64,000 bases of DNA from NCBI RefSeq assembly GCF_001045555.1, contig NZ_LFBU01000001.1:806001-870000 (forward strand). The letters run 5' to 3'. This document shows positions 53,169-62,707 of this stretch, in pieces (the stretch's first letter is position 1; each line of letters opens with the position of its first letter). Origin of the DNA: Marinobacter subterrani. GTDB taxonomy: Bacteria > Pseudomonadota > Gammaproteobacteria > Pseudomonadales > Oleiphilaceae. Made by a program: the position numbers and the translations under genes. A model generated the notes under the pieces. It worked only from the letters and a program-made list of their open reading frames with translations. It made no database searches and was not told the DNA's origin.

Positions 53169-54054
53169 TTATGACAGCTCCAACGAATTTTTCCGAGTGA
53201 AACGCCAAGGCGGCCTGCTCCACGGCACTGACAGTCATGCCTCCATGGGGAACAACCAGCATCGCATAGTCACACAACTCGGTGAGTATCCGGGCGTCAG
53301 GTGATTCTGAAATAGGCGCGGTGTCGAGCACGATAAACCGGTCTGGGTACCGTCTTCTCACCGCCTGCAGAAACTGCTTCATGCGGAAGGAGGTAAAGAA
53401 CTCACTCGGTGTTTCACGCCGGCTTCCTGCCGGAATCAGGCGTAACCTGGGGATACCGGTCGGATACAGAATCCGTGAAATGTCAAAATCAGGGTCGTCC
53501 AGGAAATCTGTCAACCCGTATTCGGGAATGATATCGAGAGTCGAATGCAGCGCAGGCTCCCGCAAATTACAGTCAATGATCAGCGCAGTTTTTGCCTGGT
53601 CGAACGCAAACGCCGCTGCCAGGTTCAGGGAAACAAATGACGCCCCGGCGCCTGACCGTGCGCCACTGACCACGAGGGTGAAATTGTTACCGCCAGACTT
53701 TTCCAGCAGTTTGGTGCGCAGGTTCCTGAAATGGTTAACCAGCCTTCTGTTACTGGATTCGGGATAAATGATCCGCCGTTCATCCAGATCATCCGGCGTG
53801 AGCCGGCGCGGCTCCTGCATCCGGACAATCTGTTTGCTGATGACATACCGATCTACGGCTCCAGGCCCGAGCTCCAGGGAGCTGGGCACAAGCATCCGGG
53901 AATCCTCCGAATCGGAGTACGGTATGCCTCGGCTGACCGAGCTGCCCGGCCCGGCGCCACGATCTCCAGACCCGGCTTGGTAGTCAGGGCCCTCACCGTT
54001 CTTGCCTTTTTTTTCAGACACTTCGTTGTATCGGTCCGTCCTGGGATCACTCAT
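53161..54054 (-). CDS. BY-kinase-like protein with degenerate P-loop
   Basis: A 297-aa homologue of bacterial tyrosine autokinases (CpsD/EpsG-type). The expected P-loop is GxxxxGKS/T, but here the corresponding segment is GARSGAGAS near residue 132, with no lysine; the Walker A' region reads IIDCNLREPAL and the Walker B region FIVLDTAPI. There is no tyrosine cluster at the C-terminus. The protein probably binds the Wzz partner (54054) without kinase activity, though this needs testing. ATG 54054 gives a one-base overlap with the wzz stop. Confidence 0.85.
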   Translation of the reverse strand: MSDPRTDRYNEVSEKKGKNGEGPDYQAGSGDRGAGPGSSVSRGIPYSDSEDSRMLVPSSLELGPGAVDRYVISKQIVRMQEPRRLTPDDLDERRIIYPESSNRRLVNHFRNLRTKLLEKSGGNNFTLVVSGARSGAGASFVSLNLAAAFAFDQAKTALIIDCNLREPALHSTLDIIPEYGLTDFLDDPDFDISRILYPTGIPRLRLIPAGSRRETPSEFFTSFRMKQFLQAVRRRYPDRFIVLDTAPISESPDARILTELCDYAMLVVPHGGMTVSAVEQAALAFHSEKFVGAVING

Positions 54055-55580
54055 CAAAACACTCCAAACACTGCGGCCAGAGCGACTGCGATATAAGCAC
54101 TGGTAACAATGACTGCCATGAATACAACACCCATCGTAATCCTGCGGTCCCGTCGCTTTTCAAATGGTGTTCGTGCTTCCGGCAGTTGCTCCAGTATCGG
54201 CAATTCCAGCACGTCTTCTATCTGCTCACGGGAACGCACCCTGGGGTCAACCTGCAACAAAGCCGCAACGGCACCAAATGGCGCGACTAACCCAACGAAC
54301 AGGCCCGCCAGTGCAAACATCGAGAATTTTGGCCCGCTCGGGCTGTTGGGGTACTGAGCGGTTTCGTTGATTTTGTAATTCAGTCCCTGGCCTTCAATAT
54401 CCAGATGCATGGAAACGCGCGCCTTTTCCCTCCGTCTGAGGAGATCGTTATAAATTTCCTTGTTAACTTCCAGGTCTCGCGTCAGGTCTGAGTACTGCGC
54501 CTTGTTCGCCTGGATACGCTCCATGCGTTTGGTCTGTTCGGTTATCAGCTGTTGCAGTGAGTGAATCCGTGTTTCAACGGTTTGAATGTCAGTCCGGGTT
54601 TGTACCAGTGAGGACCGAATGTCCTGGTAGACCGGGTTGGCAATATTGATACCACCAAGCGATTCCGGTGATTCGGTCTGATCTGCGAGAGCCCGTTGCC
54701 GCTGCTTCTGAAGCTCTGAAATCTGCTCCCGAAGAATGATAATGTCCGGGTAGGTATCGAGGTAACGCAAGCGCAAATTGTCCAGTTGCGCCTGCATTGC
54801 ACTGATGCGCTCCAGGTACCCATCCGACGTTTCCCCTTGCCTGATTCTCGGGCTGATTTTGGCCATTTGCTCTTCAAAGGCGTTGGCCCGGGTTTCAAGC
54901 TCTTCCTTTTCAAGCTGGGCCAGCTCCAGACGACTGCGAAGGTTGGCTAACCTGGCGTTGGCACCCTCCTCTGTGCCGTCAACATTCTCCGACAGGAACT
55001 GCTTCAGGCGCTCCTCGACACCGGCGATCTGTCGCTCGTAACTTTTGACCTGTTTGTCAATAAAGTCGTAAGCAGAACGGCTCTCCGCCCTTTTACGCTC
55101 GCTGTTCTCGGCAATAAACGCCTGCCCCAGTTTCTGGGCAACCTGGAAAGCTTTCATGGGAGAGGAGGCTGAATACCCAATGCTGAAGTAGTTGTCGCCT
55201 CGCGTGACTACCGACATGTTACTGCGGATGCCGCTTATCCTGCCGATCAGTGCCTCAGGACTCAGGTCGTCAGCATTTTCGCCGTAAATATCCTTGTCGG
55301 TGGCAATTGTTTCCATAACGCTGCGGGACCAGAGCAGCTCTCTGGCGGCTGATGCTTTTTCGCTAATCTCGGTCGTAACGGCCCGCCCTTCCATCAGCGG
55401 CTCGATGATGTTTCGGGCGTCTACAAAGATAATAACCTGCGACTGATATTTATAAGGCCACAAAAAACCGGCAGCCAGCACGGCAAAACTGACAAACGCA
55501 AACACAGATAACGCAAGCCATTTACGGGCCCGGATCTCGCGAGCTATCTCTGCAGGCAACTGACTTAACGGAAGTGCCAT
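54054..55580 (-). CDS. Chain-length determinant protein (Wzz/GNVR family), XrtA type
   Basis: A 508-aa protein with a transmembrane helix near each end (KWLALSVFAFVSFAVLAAG near residue 18, and MGVVFMAVIVTSAYIAV near 484). Between them is a long coiled coil with several heptad blocks (about 170-400), as in Wzz-type proteins that set polysaccharide length. GGAGG lies eight bases before the ATG. The stop overlaps the next gene by one base, the usual partnership of chain-length regulator and BY-kinase homologue. Confidence 0.92.
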   Translation of the reverse strand: MALPLSQLPAEIAREIRARKWLALSVFAFVSFAVLAAGFLWPYKYQSQVIIFVDARNIIEPLMEGRAVTTEISEKASAARELLWSRSVMETIATDKDIYGENADDLSPEALIGRISGIRSNMSVVTRGDNYFSIGYSASSPMKAFQVAQKLGQAFIAENSERKRAESRSAYDFIDKQVKSYERQIAGVEERLKQFLSENVDGTEEGANARLANLRSRLELAQLEKEELETRANAFEEQMAKISPRIRQGETSDGYLERISAMQAQLDNLRLRYLDTYPDIIILREQISELQKQRQRALADQTESPESLGGINIANPVYQDIRSSLVQTRTDIQTVETRIHSLQQLITEQTKRMERIQANKAQYSDLTRDLEVNKEIYNDLLRRREKARVSMHLDIEGQGLNYKINETAQYPNSPSGPKFSMFALAGLFVGLVAPFGAVAALLQVDPRVRSREQIEDVLELPILEQLPEARTPFEKRRDRRITMGVVFMAVIVTSAYIAVALAAVFGVF

Positions 55581-55632
55581 CTTTTTTACCTCCTGACTGA
55601 ATGCGCCAGCCGGTTCTTTATTTCAGGGTCTA

Positions 55633-56277
55633 TCAGAGAGTTCGCTCGGGCACTGTGAGGATGTCCCCCGGGCGAAGCCTGTAGTTGGTCGAAATATCGC
55701 CACGGGTCAGTATGTCATCCAGTCTGATTGGAATGGCAACCACCTTTCCTTCAACGACCCGGTACAGCATCGAGTTGTTGGGAGCAGCAAAGGGTGACAG
55801 GCCGCCTGAAGTCAGCACCATATCCAGCACTGTCATGCCGGCACGGTGAGGGACGGAGGTAGGTTGTGCCACCGCGCCGGTCACCCGGACGCGATCACTG
55901 AATTCATGGCTTCCCATGCTTGTGACAACCACGCTGACCTGTGGCTCACGGATGTACGACTCAAGATTCTGCTCGATATCGTAGGCCAGTTCTTCAGGAG
56001 TTTTTCCGCTGGCCTGAACATCACCAGCGAGGGGGACCGAGATCTTTCCATCCGGCCTGACGGGGACAGAAATGCTGAGATCGTCGTTACGCCAGACCGA
56101 AACCCGGACAACGTCCGTCGCACCAAGAATGTATTGATCCACACTGTTTCTTGTGTCCACAGCCAGAGCTTTCTGGATCATTTCGGGCGATGACGCACCG
56201 GGCCCGGCACAGCCTGCAACAAACACTACCGCGGTGAGGGACATCAGCAGCCCCTGCAGTGAATACTTCGATGACAT
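55633..56277 (-). CDS. Wza-like exopolysaccharide export lipoprotein
   Basis: A 214-aa lipoprotein (lipobox VAGC, Cys23) with a Poly_export (PES) domain: YILGATDVVRVSVWRNDDLS and VPVRPDGKISVPLAGDV, then SLBB-type repeats (VRVTGAVAQPTSV). This is the outer-membrane export protein of exosortase-A loci. ATG 56277 is preferred to 56283 because AGAGAGG lies seven bases upstream. Length is short, as is common in this locus type. Confidence 0.92.
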   Translation of the reverse strand: MSSKYSLQGLLMSLTAVVFVAGCAGPGASSPEMIQKALAVDTRNSVDQYILGATDVVRVSVWRNDDLSISVPVRPDGKISVPLAGDVQASGKTPEELAYDIEQNLESYIREPQVSVVVTSMGSHEFSDRVRVTGAVAQPTSVPHRAGMTVLDMVLTSGGLSPFAAPNNSMLYRVVEGKVVAIPIRLDDILTRGDISTNYRLRPGDILTVPERTL

Positions 56278-56336
56278 TGTCATTCCTCTCTAGTTCCGTT
56301 TCTGATTCCATGTCTCGGGGAGAGCAGGTCCCGAAA

Positions 56337-57749
56337 CTACCTTGATCCTTTCTTGAACAATACCACTTCTACTGTCTGAATTATAATCAACAAATCCAGC
56401 AACAAACTTTGATTCTTGATGTAGTAAAGGTCGTAGCGGAGTTTCTCCCGCGTATCCTCCTCATTGTCCGCGTACGCGAAACACAGTTGAGCCCAGCCGG
56501 TCAAACCCGGTTTGACTCGATGCCGCTCACTGTAAAATGGAATCCTTTCGGACAACTGTTCAACGAATACCGGCCGTTCGGGGCGCGGGCCGACAAAGGC
56601 CATGGTGCCGTTGAGCACATTGAATATTTGTGGCAGCTCGTCGATTCTTACCTTGCGGATGAATTCCCCGACCCGGGTCACCCGGGTATCATTTCTACTC
56701 GCCCACACAGCCCCGTTTTTTTCGGCATCCGTGATCATCGAGCGAAATTTGTGGACCTTGAACACGCTGCCGTTAAGACCCACCCGTTCCTGGCTGTAAA
56801 AAACCGGCGCCTTCAGGCCGTCTTCAATCTTGATCGCAATGGCGGTCAGTAGCATCAGTGGCAGGCCAGGCAGCAACAGTGCGACGGCCGCCAGCAGGTC
56901 CAGGGAGCGCTTGCCAAAGCCGAACACCGAGGAAACGGTAAACCCGTCGGAAAATACCAGCCAGCCGCGAGTGACCATTTCCAGGGCCACTTTCCTGGAC
57001 TCCCGCTCATAGAAACTGGCGCCATCAACAATCTTTACACCTTCCATCTTGCATTCCAGCAGGTCTTCCATGGGCAACCCTTTGCGGCGGTCGTCCACGG
57101 CCACCACGATTTCGCTGACCGGGTGCTTGATGATGTATTGCTGGAGTGTGGTGGGTATGTTCAGCAGGTATTCTTCACTGATATCCACCGGCTCGTCTGG
57201 CAGGGGAACAAAACCCACCAGGGTGAAACCCTTGCGGTTCATTGGCGTTTTGAGATCTTCGTGGATCTGCCGCGCCCGGTAGCCGGCGCCCAATACCAGC
57301 ACCTTTCGTTTGAAGGCTTCCTTGCCCACGGTGGCAATGAAAAGCGAGCGTGCAATGCCCATCAGGAAGAAGCCGAACACAGACGCCGTTGACAATACGC
57401 CGCTGGCACCGACATACCACAGCCAGTCTGGCGCCAGCAGATAGGCGAAGCCGCATAAAGGAATACTGACGATCAGGGCCATGAGGGTGCGAAGCATCAT
57501 CCCCGACATGCCTTCCTCGAGGCGGGACTGGTGAACACCCAGCGCTATCATCACCAGCAGATTCATCGCGGCAAATACAGTCGCTGATGGCAACAGGAAG
57601 TTCAGGTTTTCAAGGAAGAAGGAAAGATCGCCGAAGTAGCGAAAGAACACCGTCAGGCCAAGGGCAAACGCCAGCAGCAGGAAATCTATCAGGCCTAGAA
57701 GGACATAGGGAAGATGGATGTAGTGTCTGAACAATCTGACGTGGGCCAC
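56337..57749 (-). CDS. XrtA-type priming glycosyltransferase (TIGR03013-like)
   Basis: A 470-aa undecaprenyl-phosphate sugar phosphotransferase. The N-terminal half has about five helices and a CoA-binding-like middle, and the C-terminal third is the bacterial sugar transferase domain (VFKVHKFRSMITDAEKNG, RVTRVGEFIRKVRIDELPQ, MAFVGPRPERPVF). It starts glycan assembly by moving a sugar-1-phosphate to undecaprenyl phosphate. GTG start at 57749 with AAGGAG six bases upstream. It is the first gene of the minus-strand core run. Confidence 0.93.
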   Translation of the reverse strand: MAHVRLFRHYIHLPYVLLGLIDFLLLAFALGLTVFFRYFGDLSFFLENLNFLLPSATVFAAMNLLVMIALGVHQSRLEEGMSGMMLRTLMALIVSIPLCGFAYLLAPDWLWYVGASGVLSTASVFGFFLMGIARSLFIATVGKEAFKRKVLVLGAGYRARQIHEDLKTPMNRKGFTLVGFVPLPDEPVDISEEYLLNIPTTLQQYIIKHPVSEIVVAVDDRRKGLPMEDLLECKMEGVKIVDGASFYERESRKVALEMVTRGWLVFSDGFTVSSVFGFGKRSLDLLAAVALLLPGLPLMLLTAIAIKIEDGLKAPVFYSQERVGLNGSVFKVHKFRSMITDAEKNGAVWASRNDTRVTRVGEFIRKVRIDELPQIFNVLNGTMAFVGPRPERPVFVEQLSERIPFYSERHRVKPGLTGWAQLCFAYADNEEDTREKLRYDLYYIKNQSLLLDLLIIIQTVEVVLFKKGSR

Positions 57750-57911
57750 GCCAACTCCTTTTGCTGCTCACAACAAGAAAACGACGCATCCGGTGCGTTT
57801 GCATACAGCGTTATATGACCAGCAGTGTACTGTAAATTTCTGTAACTGCAATCGCCAGTAAACAAACACACCTGCCCTACTGTAAAAGAACCTGACAACC
57901 CTGATTTGAAG
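57750..57911 (-). promoter_or_regulatory. Upstream region of the exopolysaccharide core genes
   Basis: A 162-bp gap before the priming glycosyltransferase. On the minus strand, TTTACA (57836-57831) and TATAAC (57815-57810) form a weak -35/-10 pair with a 15-base spacer. The plus strand has three CTGTAA boxes at 57830, 57840 and 57880, spaced 10 and 40 bases (about one and four helical turns), and a related CAGTAA at 57856. This looks like an operator array for an unknown regulator. Confidence 0.4.
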
Positions 57912-59396
57912 TCAGATCACAAAAAGACTCGCGAATTCATGAACCGGTGTCGCTTCCAGCGCTTTCTGGTTCCTGCAGAGCTGGTCAATCCTTTCGCAAC
58001 GCTGGCCGGGGAACCGCGTGGCGAGGTTCGTATAGAACTTGCCTTCCAGTAGCGGAATCCCCTCTTTCCTCCGGCGACGGTGGCCGATGGGGTATTCAAC
58101 CGCGACCTTGTCCGTACTGCTGCCATCCTTGAAAAACACCTGAATGGCATTCGCGATGGAGCGTTTGTCCTCTTCCAGATATTCCCGGCTGTAGCGCTCA
58201 TCTTCCACCACTTCCATTTTTTCCCGAACTCTGTCGATGATCGGGTTGGCCTTATGAAAGCTGTTTTCGTAGTGCTCGGCCGTCAGGTTGCCAAAGATCA
58301 GCGGCACCGCCGCCATGTACTGCAGGCAGTGGTCCCGATCCGCCGGGTTGGCCAGCTTGCCCTGCTTGGAGATGATGCGGATGGCGGATTCGTGAGTAGT
58401 GAGGACTATGCGATCAATTTCATCGAGTCGGTCTTTAACCTGGGGGTGCAGGGTGACTGCCGCCTCAGCCGCTGTCTGGGCGTGAAACTCCGCGGGGAAG
58501 GAGATTTTGAAAAGAACATTCTCCATCACGTAAGAGCCGAATTCCTGGGGTAACGAAAACTGGCGCTTATCCTCGGGCTTGAGCTTCTGATCTTTGTTGG
58601 TTTTGCTGAACAGAACGTCATAGAAGCCCCATTGAGGGGCTGTGAGGGCGCTCGGAATGCCCATTTCTCCGCGCATGGCAATATCGGCCAGGCGCACAGC
58701 CCGGGACGTGGCATCCCCGGCGGCCCAAGATTTTCTGGAGCCGGCATTGGGCGCGTGGCGGTAGGTTCGCAATGACTGGCCATCCACCCAGGCGTGGGAC
58801 AGAGCCGATAGCAGTTGCTCCCTGTTAGCGCCCATCAGTTTTGCGGTAACCGCAGTCGACGCCACTTTTACCAGCACCACATGATCCAGCCCTACCCGAT
58901 TGAAGGAATTCTCAAGCGCCAGTACCCCCTGGATTTCATGGGCCATGATCATGGCCTCCAGCACCTCTTTCATGATCAAAGGCGGCTTGCCGTCAGCCAC
59001 CCGTTTCTGGGAAAGGTGATCGGCCACCGCCAGAATCCCCCCCAGGTTGTCAGAGGGGTGGCCCCACTCGGCAGCCAGCCAGGTGTCGTTGTAATCCAGC
59101 CAGCGGATGATGCAGCCAATGTCCCAGGCAGCCTTCACCGGATCCAGCCGGAAGGAGGTTCCGGGAACCCGGGCGCCGTGAGGAACGACCGTGCCCTCGA
59201 CGAGCGGGCCCAGGTGTTTCGTGCATTCCGGAAAGCGCAGGGCCAGCAAGCCACAACCCAACGTGTCCATCAGGCAGTTTCGGGCGGTGTTCCAGGCCTC
59301 TTTGCTTTTTACCTGGTAGTTGAGGGTGTAATCGGCGATGGCCTGGATGAGGTCGTCGTAATCCGGGCGGTCGTTGATATCGAACGTTGCTGACAT
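57912..59396 (-). CDS. prpD: 2-methylcitrate dehydratase (PrpD)
   Basis: A 494-aa MmgE/PrpD family protein. Characteristic segments are [53 protein letters not shown] and [19 protein letters not shown] metal-site region. Length agrees with PrpD, which dehydrates 2-methylcitrate in propionate breakdown. AAGGAG lies about nine bases before the ATG. The usual prpB and prpC partners are not next to it, and it sits just upstream of the exopolysaccharide core on the same strand. Confidence 0.92.
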   Translation of the reverse strand: MSATFDINDRPDYDDLIQAIADYTLNYQVKSKEAWNTARNCLMDTLGCGLLALRFPECTKHLGPLVEGTVVPHGARVPGTSFRLDPVKAAWDIGCIIRWLDYNDTWLAAEWGHPSDNLGGILAVADHLSQKRVADGKPPLIMKEVLEAMIMAHEIQGVLALENSFNRVGLDHVVLVKVASTAVTAKLMGANREQLLSALSHAWVDGQSLRTYRHAPNAGSRKSWAAGDATSRAVRLADIAMRGEMGIPSALTAPQWGFYDVLFSKTNKDQKLKPEDKRQFSLPQEFGSYVMENVLFKISFPAEFHAQTAAEAAVTLHPQVKDRLDEIDRIVLTTHESAIRIISKQGKLANPADRDHCLQYMAAVPLIFGNLTAEHYENSFHKANPIIDRVREKMEVVEDERYSREYLEEDKRSIANAIQVFFKDGSSTDKVAVEYPIGHRRRRKEGIPLLEGKFYTNLATRFPGQRCERIDQLCRNQKALEATPVHEFASLFVI

Positions 59397-60001
59397 GGCG
59401 GCGGCTCCTTCGATTCTTGTGTCTGCTCATCACAGACTAGCGCACCTGGCACCAAGGCCCAAAGGCTGACAATAGAAAGACGTGTGTCGCAGCAATTACT
59501 TCCGGTCATCAAGACTGGTTTTTTCATCAGCCTTAACGTGCACCTCTCTCAGCCTGAAGCATCTTCTTTTAAACCGGATTACATTAAGTCAGCAAATGTG
59601 TAAATTATTCTGACAACAATAAATATAATGTTGTATCAATTTAGTTACATATAAATCAAACCAACTGTAGAGTTAAAATACCTGTTAACGTTAACTGCAT
59701 TTGATTAAATTTATAGAAAGAAAAGTTATTTAAATCAAATGGTTATGATATTTATACAGAGATGGCCTCAGAAACCGTTAAAATATTTTAATGAATAGTC
59801 TCGTGGGAAACTTCCCTAATTTAACTTCAACTATTTGTTTGTTCTTCAGTTCTTTAAAATCAATCGTTTTCAAAGCCGTAATGGTACAACGTGGTTTTGC
59901 CAGCATTTTCTCGCCTATAATCTTTCCGCTATTAATGAACAACCCGTTAGCAAACTTTAACCAAGCATTCATGGAATTATCTATATATCGTGGGAACGCC
60001 A
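59397..60001. other. AT-rich region, no supported gene
   Basis: About 600 bp, strongly AT-rich from 59560 onward and thus different from the flanks. Two short frames (59778-60029 minus and 59791-60009 plus) have no recognisable family and are mutually exclusive. The region holds a perfect 12-bp palindrome, GTTAACGTTAAC (59684-59695), which could be an operator for the oxidase gene. Confidence 0.5.
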
Positions 60002-61624
60002 GTGAATAGCACCGCCATAGCATCTGCACTTGCCGAATGGGCCACCATTCTGGATGAATCCGGAGTCATCGCGGCGGGTGCAGCGAAGTTTGGCGCATCC
60101 ACGACAGGGGCAAAACGCACTATTCCTGCGGTACTCCGCCCCGCTAACCAGGAACAGGTCGCGTCGGTTCTGCAGGTGGCGCAACGATGGCGTGTCGCGG
60201 TTTATCCGGTGAGTACCGGCAATAACTGGGGCTATGGCAGTGCCAACCCGGTTGAGGATGACTGCGTCATCCTTGACCTCAGCCGGCTCGACCGAATTTC
60301 CGAGTTTGATGCCGAAATGGGCGTTGTCACGGTTGAACCCGGTGTAACCCAGGGCGCCCTGAGAGAATTCCTGGACCGCCATGATGGCAATTACCTGGTG
60401 CCGGTAACCGGTGCCGGGCCCACGTGCAGCATTCTGGGTAACGCGCTTGAACGGGGTTACGGCATCACTCCGATTACTGACCATTTTGCAGCCGTGACCA
60501 AAATTGAAGCGATCCTGCCCGATGGCACCCTGTACCGCACGTCACTCAGCGAACTTGGTGGCGAAGAAGTGGACGGACTTTTCAAGTGGGGCGTCGGCCC
60601 CTATCTCGACGGCCTTTTCAGCCAGGGGAACTTCGGCGTGGTTGTGAAAATGACCATTGCCCTCGCGCCGGCGCCTGAAACCGTGACGGCGTTTTTCTTT
60701 TCCACCAAAGACGACGCAAAACTGGAAGCGCTGGTGCCGACCGTCAGGGCTGTGTTGCGCGCGCTTGGCGGTTCAGTTGTCGCGATTAACCTGCTCAACA
60801 GCCAACGCATGCTTTCGATGATGACGCCCTTCCCTGAAGACCGGGCCGTTGATGGCGTTCTGCCTGCTGACGAAGTGAAAAGTCTCGCCAACAGTCATGG
60901 CGTTCCGGCGTGGAGTGGGGTTGGCGCTATCTATGCCTCGAAGGAAGTCGCCCGAGCGGCCCGGCGCACATTACGGCGCCTGCTCGGGCCGGTGACCGAC
61001 CGCCTCGTCTTTATCAACAGGCGAAAGGTTGGCGTGGCGCGCAGTCTTTCCCGCGTACTGCCTCCCCGGCTGGCAACGAGGGTGAGAGGCATGGCAGACA
61101 CGCTCTCCGGCGCGCTGGAAATCATGCACGGCGCGCCAAATGATGTTGCGCTGGCCCTGGCCTATTGGCGCTCGGGCACCCTCCCCCAGCCGGGACAGCC
61201 CAAAAACCCTGCGAGGGATGGCTGTGGTCTCATCTGGTTCGCACCGCTGGTTCCGATACGCGGGGGCGACGTTCGCCGCTATATCAATATGATCGAGAGA
61301 ATTTGTCCGCAGTATGGAGTCAATCCGCTGATTACCTTGACGACGGTAAACGACCGCTGCTTCGACTCCACCGTTCCACTGCTTTTTGATCGCCGGGATC
61401 CCGATGCGACAGCCCGTGCCAACGAGTGTTATCGGGCTCTGTATGACGCCGGCCAGAAGGAAGGCTTCCTGCCCTACCGACTCAACATCGACGCCATGGG
61501 CACACTGAATTCCGGTGGCTCGGCTTTCTCCAGACTTGCCAGTCAACTGAAAGCCGCAGTCGACCCCAATTATATCCTGGCACCAGGACGTTACGTGCCC
61601 AGGATCAAGCGTTCCGAGGTCTGA
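60002..61624 (+). CDS. FAD-linked oxidase (vanillyl-alcohol oxidase-like)
   Basis: A 540-aa flavoprotein of the FAD-binding PCMH type. The FAD domain shows RPANQEQVASVLQVAQRW, PVSTGNNWGYGSANP and VTGAGPTCSILGNALERG; the C-terminal domain fits the 4-cresol dehydrogenase/vanillyl-alcohol oxidase group. GTG 60002 with GGGAA upstream is used; GTG 59990 is possible. The next gene on the same strand is an exosortase-associated acyltransferase, so the pair may act in one pathway, for example making a small acylated molecule. Substrate unknown. Confidence 0.85.
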   Translation: MNSTAIASALAEWATILDESGVIAAGAAKFGASTTGAKRTIPAVLRPANQEQVASVLQVAQRWRVAVYPVSTGNNWGYGSANPVEDDCVILDLSRLDRISEFDAEMGVVTVEPGVTQGALREFLDRHDGNYLVPVTGAGPTCSILGNALERGYGITPITDHFAAVTKIEAILPDGTLYRTSLSELGGEEVDGLFKWGVGPYLDGLFSQGNFGVVVKMTIALAPAPETVTAFFFSTKDDAKLEALVPTVRAVLRALGGSVVAINLLNSQRMLSMMTPFPEDRAVDGVLPADEVKSLANSHGVPAWSGVGAIYASKEVARAARRTLRRLLGPVTDRLVFINRRKVGVARSLSRVLPPRLATRVRGMADTLSGALEIMHGAPNDVALALAYWRSGTLPQPGQPKNPARDGCGLIWFAPLVPIRGGDVRRYINMIERICPQYGVNPLITLTTVNDRCFDSTVPLLFDRRDPDATARANECYRALYDAGQKEGFLPYRLNIDAMGTLNSGGSAFSRLASQLKAAVDPNYILAPGRYVPRIKRSEV

Positions 61625-61743
61625 TGCGCTGTAACCTCCGATACGCCCGTAGTACGCCATCAAATGGAGTTTAGACGGCGCTTTTTCTCACTGCGACTAT
61701 CGCTACAACAGCTCCCTGAATGGGGAAGAACGAGGGCCAGAAA

Positions 61744-62574
61744 ATGAACTCAGGGTTTGCACTTCGTCCAGAAACAGAAAATCAACAAAGTCATGAAGAC
61801 GTCAGTACCATTTTCAACTCGGTATTCAATGTCGAGTTAGCAACCTCACAAGAGGCAATCAACAAGGTCTTCGAAGTGCGATACCAGGTTTACTGCATCG
61901 ACCGGCCATTCGAGGACCCCAATTGCTTCGCCGATAAACGCGAACACGATGCATATGACCTGCGATCGGCTCACGCGCTGATTCGCCACCGAATGACCGG
62001 CGACAGCGTTGCCACTGTTCGTCTCGTTATGGCGGGTGATAACCCGGACCAGGCCGACTTTCCGATGGAAGCCCCCTGCATCCACCGGATGAACCAGCAC
62101 GCCCAGGAGGCTTTTGCAGGCGCACGCCGGGAAAAGGTCGCGGAGATATCACGGATGGCCGTCAGCCGGGAGTTTCGGCGGCGCCTGAACGAGGACGAAT
62201 CCGGCACAGGCATCAGCGATTTCGTCTGCTACAGCGATTCGGAAAACGGCAAACGCGCCATGCCCTACATCAGCCTCGGACTTTTCGCCGGCATCCTCCA
62301 GATGTCGGTCAGACACGGCATAACCCACTGGATTGCTGTGATGGAACCCGCCCAGCTGCGCCTGTTAAAGCGATTTGGTGTGGAGTTTGATCATGTGGGC
62401 CCGCTGATTGAGTATCACGGTCGCCGTCGCCCGGCTTTCACCGAGGCAGCCTCACTGATTGAAGGTATAAGAAGGCGACGCCCGGATGTCTGGTCTCTCA
62501 TTACGGACAATGGACGTTATTTGCCTGCAAAGCCGGATACTGATTTTGCGGAAAACGAGAAACAGGTTGCCTGA
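61744..62574 (+). CDS. PEP-CTERM/exosortase-associated acyltransferase (TIGR03694-like)
   Basis: A 276-aa protein. FEVRYQVYCIDRPFEDPNCF and REHDAYDLRSAHALIRHR, with conserved RxxVY and acidic residues, match the acyltransferase family found near exosortases, which is distantly related to LuxI-type autoinducer synthases. The C-terminal half has VAEISRMAVSREFRRR and ITHWIAVMEPAQLRLLKRF. ATG 61744 follows GAGGG by eight bases; an earlier ATG at 61720 is less well placed. It probably makes a fatty-acylated amino compound; the product is inferred. Confidence 0.87.
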   Translation: MNSGFALRPETENQQSHEDVSTIFNSVFNVELATSQEAINKVFEVRYQVYCIDRPFEDPNCFADKREHDAYDLRSAHALIRHRMTGDSVATVRLVMAGDNPDQADFPMEAPCIHRMNQHAQEAFAGARREKVAEISRMAVSREFRRRLNEDESGTGISDFVCYSDSENGKRAMPYISLGLFAGILQMSVRHGITHWIAVMEPAQLRLLKRFGVEFDHVGPLIEYHGRRRPAFTEAASLIEGIRRRRPDVWSLITDNGRYLPAKPDTDFAENEKQVA

Positions 62575-62637
62575 TCCTGCACCTGAGCGATGCTCGCTGG
62601 CCCCCAGTGACTTTGCTTTGGGCGCTGGCCAAGACTG

Positions 62638-62669
62638 AAAAAGCCCCCGCTTGTTAGCGGGGGCTTTTT
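62638..62669. terminator. Bidirectional rho-independent terminator
   Basis: AAAAAGCCCCCGCTTGTTAGCGGGGGCTTTTT: nine strong base pairs with T-runs on both strands, located between the acyltransferase gene (plus) and PEP-CTERM gene 3 (minus), so it can end both transcripts. Confidence 0.95.
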
Positions 62670-62707
62670 ACCGGCATTACCATCTGAATGCTGTTTCTAT
62701 TCAGACT

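Noticed and set aside
61665..61680. GG-N10-GC upstream of the exosortase-associated acyltransferase
   Set aside because: The spacing fits but the -12 side reads CGGCG rather than TTGC, so it is a weak match expected by chance; not listed as a promoter.
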